This document shows positions 62,759 to 64,000 of a stretch of DNA of 64,000 nt, in pieces (position 1 is the first letter of the stretch; every line of letters starts with the position of its first letter). This stretch comes from Pseudomonas atagonensis. GTDB lineage: Bacteria; Pseudomonadota; Gammaproteobacteria; Pseudomonadales; Pseudomonadaceae. Where the stretch lies: positions 372,001 through 436,000 of the forward strand of contig NZ_VXCA01000025.1 in NCBI RefSeq assembly GCF_011369485.1. Reading direction: 5' to 3'. Made by a program: the position numbers and the translations under genes. The notes below the pieces were generated by a model. It ran no database searches, was not told the DNA's origin, and saw nothing but the letters and a program-made list of their open reading frames with translations.

Positions 62759-64000
62759 ATGGATTATTTCGGACCGCACATTTTCGGTTATTTGATCGCC
62801 CTGATACACACCCTCGGCTTGATCGCCGCCATTCATGCCGTACTGACGGTGCGCACGGCTCAAGGCTCGATCGCCTGGGCATTGTCGCTGATCTTCATTC
62901 CTTACCTGACGCTGATTCCGTATCTGGTGTTCGGGCGCAGCACCTTCGATGGCTACATCAAAGCGCGGCGCCAGGCCAACGAGCAAATGCGTCAGGCAAT
63001 CTCAGAGCTGAACTGGCGCCCTTGGGTCGAAGAAGCCCTGACTGCACGTGCTTCAAACGCCTACGCATCATTACGGGCAATGCCGAAACTGGGACGGATG
63101 CCGTGCCTGGCTAACAACGAAGTACAGCTGCTAGTGAATGGCACGGCAACCTTCGAGTCGATTTTCCACGCCATCGATCAGGCAAAAGAAGCGGTGCTGA
63201 TCCAGTTCTTCATCATTCACGATGATCGACTCGGCCAGCGCCTGCGCGATCTACTGCTGAAGAAAGCCGCTGAAGGCGTCACGATTCATTTGCTCTACGA
63301 CCGCATTGGCAGCCACGCCCTGCCCCACAGTTACGTGCAAGCCCTGCGCGATGGCGGTGTCGAGGTCAAAGCGTTCGCCACCCGCAGCGGCTGGCTCAAT
63401 CGCTTTCAGGTCAATTTTCGTAATCACCGCAAGATCGTCGTGGTCGATGGCGTGGTCGGTTTTGTCGGCGGACATAACGTCGGCGACGAATACATGGGCG
63501 AGAAGCCGCCACTGGCGCCGTGGCGCGACACCCATATCAAGGTTCGCGGCCCGGTGGTGGCGTGCATGCAGGAGTCCTTCGCTGAAGACTGGTTCTGGGC
63601 CGCGCGTACATTGCCGCCGCTGATCCTGCCGGATGAATACCCGGATGACGGCGTGCTCTGCCAGTTACTCGCCAGTGGCCCGGCCGATGCCTACGAAACC
63701 TGTTCGCTGTTCTTTGTTGAAGCCATCCATGCAGCGACGGAACGAGTGTGGATCACCAGCCCTTATTTCATTCCCGACGAGGCGGTGTTCGCCGCATTGC
63801 GCCTGGCCGTCCTGCGCGGCGTCGATGTGCGACTGCTGCTGCCTTCGCGCCCGGATCACCGCATCGTCTATGCCGCGTCCAGTCTCTATGCCTTTGAAGC
63901 GGTGCGCGCGGGCGTGCGGGTGTTTCGTTACGAACCCGGTTTCCTGCATCAGAAGGTAGTACTGATCGACAGTGAGATCAGCGCAATCGGCAGCGCCAAT
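62759..64000 (+). CDS. cls: Cardiolipin synthase, C-terminal part cut by window edge
   Basis: The first 414 codons of a phospholipase-D-fold cardiolipin synthase that joins two phosphatidylglycerol molecules in the inner membrane. Two N-terminal transmembrane helices (about residues 7-62) are followed by PLD domains with both HKD-type motifs: FRNHRKIVVVDG and, near the edge, FLHQKVVLIDSE. The full protein should be about 480 residues, so only a short tail is missing. ATG at 62759; GGAGCAAGG lies upstream. Confidence 0.92.
   Translation, partial: MDYFGPHIFGYLIALIHTLGLIAAIHAVLTVRTAQGSIAWALSLIFIPYLTLIPYLVFGRSTFDGYIKARRQANEQMRQAISELNWRPWVEEALTARASNAYASLRAMPKLGRMPCLANNEVQLLVNGTATFESIFHAIDQAKEAVLIQFFIIHDDRLGQRLRDLLLKKAAEGVTIHLLYDRIGSHALPHSYVQALRDGGVEVKAFATRSGWLNRFQVNFRNHRKIVVVDGVVGFVGGHNVGDEYMGEKPPLAPWRDTHIKVRGPVVACMQESFAEDWFWAARTLPPLILPDEYPDDGVLCQLLASGPADAYETCSLFFVEAIHAATERVWITSPYFIPDEAVFAALRLAVLRGVDVRLLLPSRPDHRIVYAASSLYAFEAVRAGVRVFRYEPGFLHQKVVLIDSEISAIGSAN

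Overview
The window reads as chromosomal DNA of a Pseudomonas species, most likely of the P. fluorescens group. Reasons: high GC; the long pseudomonad form of PstC; gene neighbourhoods I recognise from Pseudomonas (pycB-pycA-pycR-rccR, GGDEF/EAL-uvrD, and COG0523-amidase-folE2-gamma-CA-pyrC2); and many REP-type palindromic doublets between genes. In related genomes these loci lie on the oriC-proximal part of the chromosome. Two genes are cut by the window edges: pstC (left) and cardiolipin synthase (right). I see no tRNA, rRNA, insertion sequence or CRISPR array.

Layout. 1-1.8 kb: pstC and pstS, each with its own Pho box. 1.9-3.4 kb: a two-gene XRE/ImmA-IrrE plus PIN-domain module with an inverted repeat over its promoter. 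3.5-7.5 kb: MHS transporter, thioesterase, hexose-6-phosphate mutarotase and small envelope proteins. 7.6-9.5 kb: purE-purK behind a leader with two terminator-like hairpins. 9.5-15.3 kb: an aspartate/alanine/asparagine group (HypT-like LysR, aspA, AGCS symporter, asparaginase). 15.4-18.8 kb: an AraC regulator, then an acetylpolyamine deacetylase overlapping a PotF-like binding protein. 19.2-23.7 kb: one very large toxin-like protein. 23.8-27.2 kb: MocR regulator divergent from paiB and two GNAT genes; the MocR linker is encoded by a 12-bp tandem repeat full of DnaA-box-like words. 27.2-34.3 kb: hipA-hipB in reversed order, divergent from two tandem autotransporters, with five phased palindromes between. 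34.4-45.5 kb: pyruvate carboxylase (pycAB), pycR, a PA3496-like small gene, rccR, a GGDEF/EAL protein and uvrD. 45.6-51.7 kb: mixed membrane and housekeeping genes, including pdxY.

51.7-62 kb is the most coherent block and looks like a zinc-starvation island. It has two COG0523 GTPases (one zigA-like, with a DUF1826 gene), a small secreted protein, a zinc amidase, and a six-gene operon: folE2, a complete metal ABC importer, a gamma-carbonic-anhydrase-like protein and a second dihydroorotase. Two 15-bp Zur-type palindromes sit in exactly the two divergent promoter regions. Gene starts overlap or nearly touch throughout the folE2 operon, so metal import and low-zinc replacement enzymes appear to share one transcript.

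The least explained signals are the phased palindromes at hipA, the DnaA-box-like minisatellite, the double-hairpin purE leader, the orphan giant protein, and the unusual content of the zinc island.
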